The notes under the pieces were generated by a model. That model had not been told where the DNA came from and did no database searches. It worked only from the letters and a program-made list of their open reading frames with translations. The position numbers were made by a program, and so were the translations under genes. From the NCBI GenBank assembly GCA_032622095.1, contig CP136064.1:257715863-257779862 (forward strand): a DNA stretch of 64,000 nucleotides, written 5' to 3'. Source of the stretch: Siphonodentalium dalli (taxonomy: Eukaryota; Mollusca; Scaphopoda; Gadilida; Siphonodentaliidae). Shown here piece by piece: positions 60,126 to 64,000 of this stretch. Each line of letters opens with the position of its first letter. The first letter of the stretch is position 1.

Positions 60126-60838
60126 GTTGAATATATATTCAACATATTCCATTTTATATACCATTTGAATTCCCAGATCACATTATATACAACATATGCC
60201 ATGTTATATACCATTTGAATTCCCAGATCACATTATATACAACATATGCCATGTTATATACCATTTGAATCCCCAGATCACATTATATGCAACATATTCC
60301 ATTTTATATACCATTTGAATCCCCAGATCACATTATATTCAAAATATTCCATTTTATATACCATTTGAATCCCCAGATCACATTATATTCAACATATTCC
60401 ATTTTATATACCATTTGAATCCCTAGATCACATTATATACAACATATTCCATTTTATATACCACTTGAAAGAGAGAGCTGCAAAACATTGTATTATCAAC
60501 TTATCCGGTGTAATAAACTGTGAACATGTTGTTTTTGTTAAGGTACCGACGTGTGTTCTGTGCTTAATTTTTATCTGGTCAGTACTGCAAGTCTATTATT
60601 CTCAATGGAAGGGGAATAACTCTATCTCTTAGTTGTGAATTATGATGCATTCTGGGGTAAATAGTGAGGGAAGTCTTGGTGCGAATCTGAGAATAACTTG
60701 GTGGACACTCCTGAGCCACAACCATCCCGTATTCCAGTAGAATATATATATTTTTGGTTCCTCTTTCAAATGGTATATAATATGCAATAGATTGTATATA
60801 ATGTGATCTGGGCATTCAATAATTAAGTGGCCCTTTAA

Positions 60839-61339
60839 ATACAAAGTTCTCTTTTGAAGTTGGCTATTGCATTAAAATATAAATAAATATTATTTTCAAA
60901 ATATTAAAGAGAAATTGGGGTCCATGAACATATATATTTATATTCTGTCTTTAATGTTTAATATTGGTAAATTTGTTATTTAGAACAAAAGGCCTAGTTT
61001 ATCTTATAAGGTTATCCTGAATCTATTGGCTGTGACACCCCCCCCCCCCCCCCCAAAACTTCATAATTTTGACTCCTAATACTATACTGACTGACCAAAT
61101 GTTGACCTTGATTATTTATTAATCATGAACTGATTGACCTCTCTTGGAGTAGACAGCAACAGTCAGGTAAATAATGCATATGAAGTTCCCCCATAATGAA
61201 CTCACCTATAAACATGAAACAGATTCAGACAGGTGCCGCACAGGTGTTCATCTTACCTGTAGGGGTACCTGAGATATAATTAGAATATTACATCATCTCT
61301 GACCTCAAGTAGGCCCCATGGAGGATGAGTAAATCCATT
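60839..61339. other. Intergenic, no gene recognised
   Basis: Contains a C tract at about 61037-61053. Nothing else recognised. Confidence 0.4.
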
Positions 61340-63480
61340 ACATAATTCTCATGAGGATTGGCAGCCAACTATAACCACACATGATGGAAATAACACAGAT
61401 AGAAATTCCAACACTGCCAAGAAATTTATTTACAGCTTACTCTTGGAGTACCTCTAAGTGGAGTACGTTTGAATTGTACCAGAAGTCATCATTATTTTAA
61501 CTCCGCAATTGACAATAGGTGCGTACTGAAGTCAAAATGCAAAAGATGAAATATGATTTTTTCACTGGACTACTGGTCAGGGGTACATGTACCTCAGCAC
61601 GGTGGCATGCATGGGATTCAGCACACTTGTCCTGCATGTCCTACATACAAATGCATATATTTACATAGGAAAACAGTGTACTTCTGAGGGTACCCCCTTT
61701 CCCTTTAATGATGAAGCGGCCCCTTCTGCAGGGAATAATTCTCATGAGGATTGGCAGCCAACTATAATCACTTGATGGAAGTAACAGACAAAGAAATCCC
61801 TCCACTGCCAAGAGGCTTATTACTGGGGTATTTTTAAATGGAATTCTTTTGAATTTACCAGAAGTTAAGTTATCAGCAGATTTAACCCTTTCATGACAGG
61901 AGTTGCGCTGGTGCAGCATTACCGATCCTGTGCCAGTACATTACTTCTCATCTATGCAGATATGTGAGTCTCCCTTATAGGGAGCCTTGCATATATAATA
62001 GAATGCACTGGTTTACAAGGTCATGGTAAATATATTGTTAGGCTAATCTATTCTCTTATATATGTGAGGCTCCCTATGGGAGATTCGCATATATAAGAAA
62101 ATGCATTGGCACAGGGTTTTCACAAAATTTCACGTTCTTCCAAGCTCCCGAAGGGTTAACTGAAGTCAAAGTGCAAAAGGTACGAAAAGATTTTTCACTA
62201 TCTACTGTTCATGGACTGTGGAGAATGGTGGCACAAAAGGGATTTAGCAGACTTGTCTGACAACTATACAAATTCATGTATTTACATTGGAAAACAGTGT
62301 ATTTCTGAATCCCCCCCCCCTGCCCCGCCACCCCTGCTGCAGAGATTATATCAATAGTTAACCCTCTGTTAACTGGATGCTCATTGCCGAGTAGTTACTT
62401 GATTGCCATTGATACATAATTCTCATAAGGATTGGCATCCAACTTTAACCACATGATTGAAGTAAGAGACAGAAGTCCCTCCGCTGCCAAGAGGCTTATT
62501 CTTGGGATGTTTTTTTATTCTTTCATATTTTACCAGTAGTCAGGTTATCAGCAGTTTTAACTGAATTCGTGGTGCAAAAGGTGAGAACATATTTTTCACT
62601 GACTACAGTTCATGGACTGCAGAGAATGATGGCATAAAATGGATTCAGCACCCTTGCCTTTTGTCTGTCAACTATACAAATTCATGTATTTACATTGGAA
62701 AACAATGTACTTCTGAATCCCCCCTGCCCTTTAACGCTTACCCCAACCCTACTGCAGGAGTTTTTATCAATTGTTAATCACCTGATAACAGGATACTCAC
62801 TGATGAGTAGTTACTTGATTCCAATTGCTATATAATTATCAATATCAAACAAAAGTAGCCTATTTTGTGATGAGCTATTGTTCCAAACATATTTTTTCAT
62901 AGATTATAAACCATATAAGGAGTAAAATATTTGCATTTCGAACATCTTCAATGTTGGAAAATTCCAACTGATGGCCATTTCATTCATTTCCAAAAGTAGT
63001 ATAATATGAAAATGTTGGTTTAAAAACAATAAATTCCTCAGTAATAAATTGTTGGAAAATCAAACTATAAGAACAATTTCAACCCATTGTTGGGTGTTAA
63101 ATCTACAACTAATGTGCAACTAACTATCAGAAAATGCTGGAACTTGTTGACGGACAATTGATTTATATTGTTTTCATATTCTTCATTGTTTAATTATTGT
63201 GACATGCTCTTTATTGTTCTATTTCTAAGATGACACAAACCTGTTATGTCATGTGCATATATCCAATAAATGATTTGATTTGAATGTTGTGTTAATAGGT
63301 ATGAAATTTCCATATGTTAAACATTTTGACCCCCCCCCCCCTCCATTGCACACCCCTGAGTGGGGTGCATGAATGTGCTTCATGGACTCTTGCCCTTGAC
63401 TGACAACTGTGCCAATTCATGTATTTACATTGGAGAAAGCACCCTTCTGAAGGTTACCAGGAGTCAAGTGTTTATCAGCA
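61340..63480. repeat. Diverged long tandem repeat, three to four copies
   Basis: Copies at about 61340-61700, 61730-62310 (interrupted by a MITE), 62405-62720 and a remnant at 63365-63490. Shared landmarks in order: ataattctcatgaggattgg, ctgccaagaggcttatt, a ttatcagcag(n)tttaact step, tttttcact, ttcatgtatttacattggaa and aacagtgtacttctga. 62930-63120 holds a 'ttggaaaattccaac' dispersed repeat. Non-coding. Confidence 0.75.
61886..62155. mobile_element. TTAA hairpin MITE with a paralogous empty site
   Basis: TTAA 61882-61885, ccctttcatgacaggag... ctcccgaaggg, TTAA 62156-62159. It carries two diverged versions of the hairpin cassette (about 61930-62012, 62041-62110; core ctcttatatatgtgaggctc). 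It sits inside one copy of the long tandem repeat. Confidence 0.85.
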
Positions 63481-63708
63481 CTTTCAACTCTGCCATTAAC
63501 AATGAAGCCAAAAAGCATTATTCAATCTGAGAGTAAACCCTGTATTAATGATTATTGTTGTCAGAGTTATCAAAGCTAAGGAATCAGACTAGGAGAGATA
63601 ACATTATGTATCAAGATAATATTTACTCAGATCTAAACCAAGTGTGAAATAAGCATGAAATAATAAAGGTGCCATATATCTCAATATACCAATGAAATTA
63701 AGCATGAA

Positions 63709-64000
63709 TTAACAACCCTTCCATGACTGGAGCTTTCTGAAATTTTGCAAAAACCCTGTGCCAATACATTCTCTTATATATGCAAGTCTCCCATAGGGAG
63801 CCTTGCATATATAAGGGAATGCATTGGCCTAATAATATATACCATGACCTTGTATTTGAATGTACATGACTAGAAGTCCTTCCTTACAACTCCATGTAGC
63901 AAAGGATTAGTTTTTTACTGGTGTTTTTCCTGGAGAATTCATTTTCTCATATACCTTAACACATGACCTTGTAAGCCAGTGCATTCTCTTATGCATTGGA
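63709..64000. mobile_element. Hairpin MITE related to 61886-62155, cut by the window end
   Basis: attaacaacccttccatgac at the left with TTAA at about 63710-63713, hairpin gccaatacattctcttatat...ataagggaatgcattggc at about 63759-63828. The start of a second hairpin (gccagtgcattctcttatgc) is at the window edge. Confidence 0.7.

Larger units (their letters stand above)
58457..60834. mobile_element. 2.4-kb TTAA element with a 50-bp satellite at its left end
   Basis: Left TTAA (58453-58456) aggcccactttac...; right ...taattaagtggccct then TTAA (60835-60838). The interior 60466-60740 is collinear with 2529-2808 of the element at 2452-11059 (ggaataactctatctcttag, atgatgcattctggg). Here the left subterminal region is the tandem array (58477-58972 and 60130-60465). 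The right one is a single unit (tggtatataatatgcaatag ... gtgatctgggcattcaataa). Confidence 0.8.

Overview
The window is animal (eukaryotic) genomic DNA: AT-rich, intron-containing and dense in repeats, with one 100-base assembly gap (57964-58063). It is probably from a mollusc, most likely a bivalve. That placement is an inference from the C-type lectin gene, the CR1/L2-like LINE fragments, and interspersed repeats of the 'ggggcataactc...gacggacggacgga' type (52850-53510) that I associate with bivalve genomes. No species call is possible.

The only convincing host gene is on the + strand. It enters from upstream of the window and ends at 31915. Five exons (834-1121, 21916-22065, 27108-27518, 30059-30137, 30955-31915) have canonical AG/GT borders and matching phases. 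They encode a C-type lectin-like domain split over two exons, a mucin-like stalk with 48 consecutive threonines, one transmembrane helix, and a ~320-residue cytoplasmic tail with 15 tyrosines, including NPxY, three YxxP and several YxxI/V motifs. This is a type I membrane lectin receptor with a tail that looks built for tyrosine-kinase signalling. The signal peptide and 5' end lie outside the window.

Intron 1 (~20.8 kb) is a dump of mobile DNA. It holds two inverted hairpin MITEs, an 8.6 kb element carrying ~171 copies of a 44-bp satellite, several ~520-bp TTAA MITEs, foldback palindromes, and two tandem copies of a terminal-inverted-repeat element. One of those two copies carries a fragment of an NRF-domain (NRF-6/acyltransferase-3 family) gene. 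Later introns hold LINE remnants and a Harbinger-like MITE.

Downstream of the gene (32-64 kb) there is no convincing host gene. A nested set of insertions occupies 35.9-42.3 kb: an outer TIR element with satellite-like repeats, a hAT-like element inside it with a perfect 8-bp target duplication, and a 5'-truncated but uninterrupted LINE inside that, flanked by a 264-bp direct repeat. The rest is TTAA MITEs, palindromes, microsatellites, and a second satellite-bearing TTAA element (58457-60834).

The recurring theme is TTAA-flanked non-autonomous elements of several families, plausibly piggyBac-type. In two copies of one family, opposite subterminal regions have been amplified into tandem arrays. 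All coordinates were read by eye from the sequence; no alignment or search was run.
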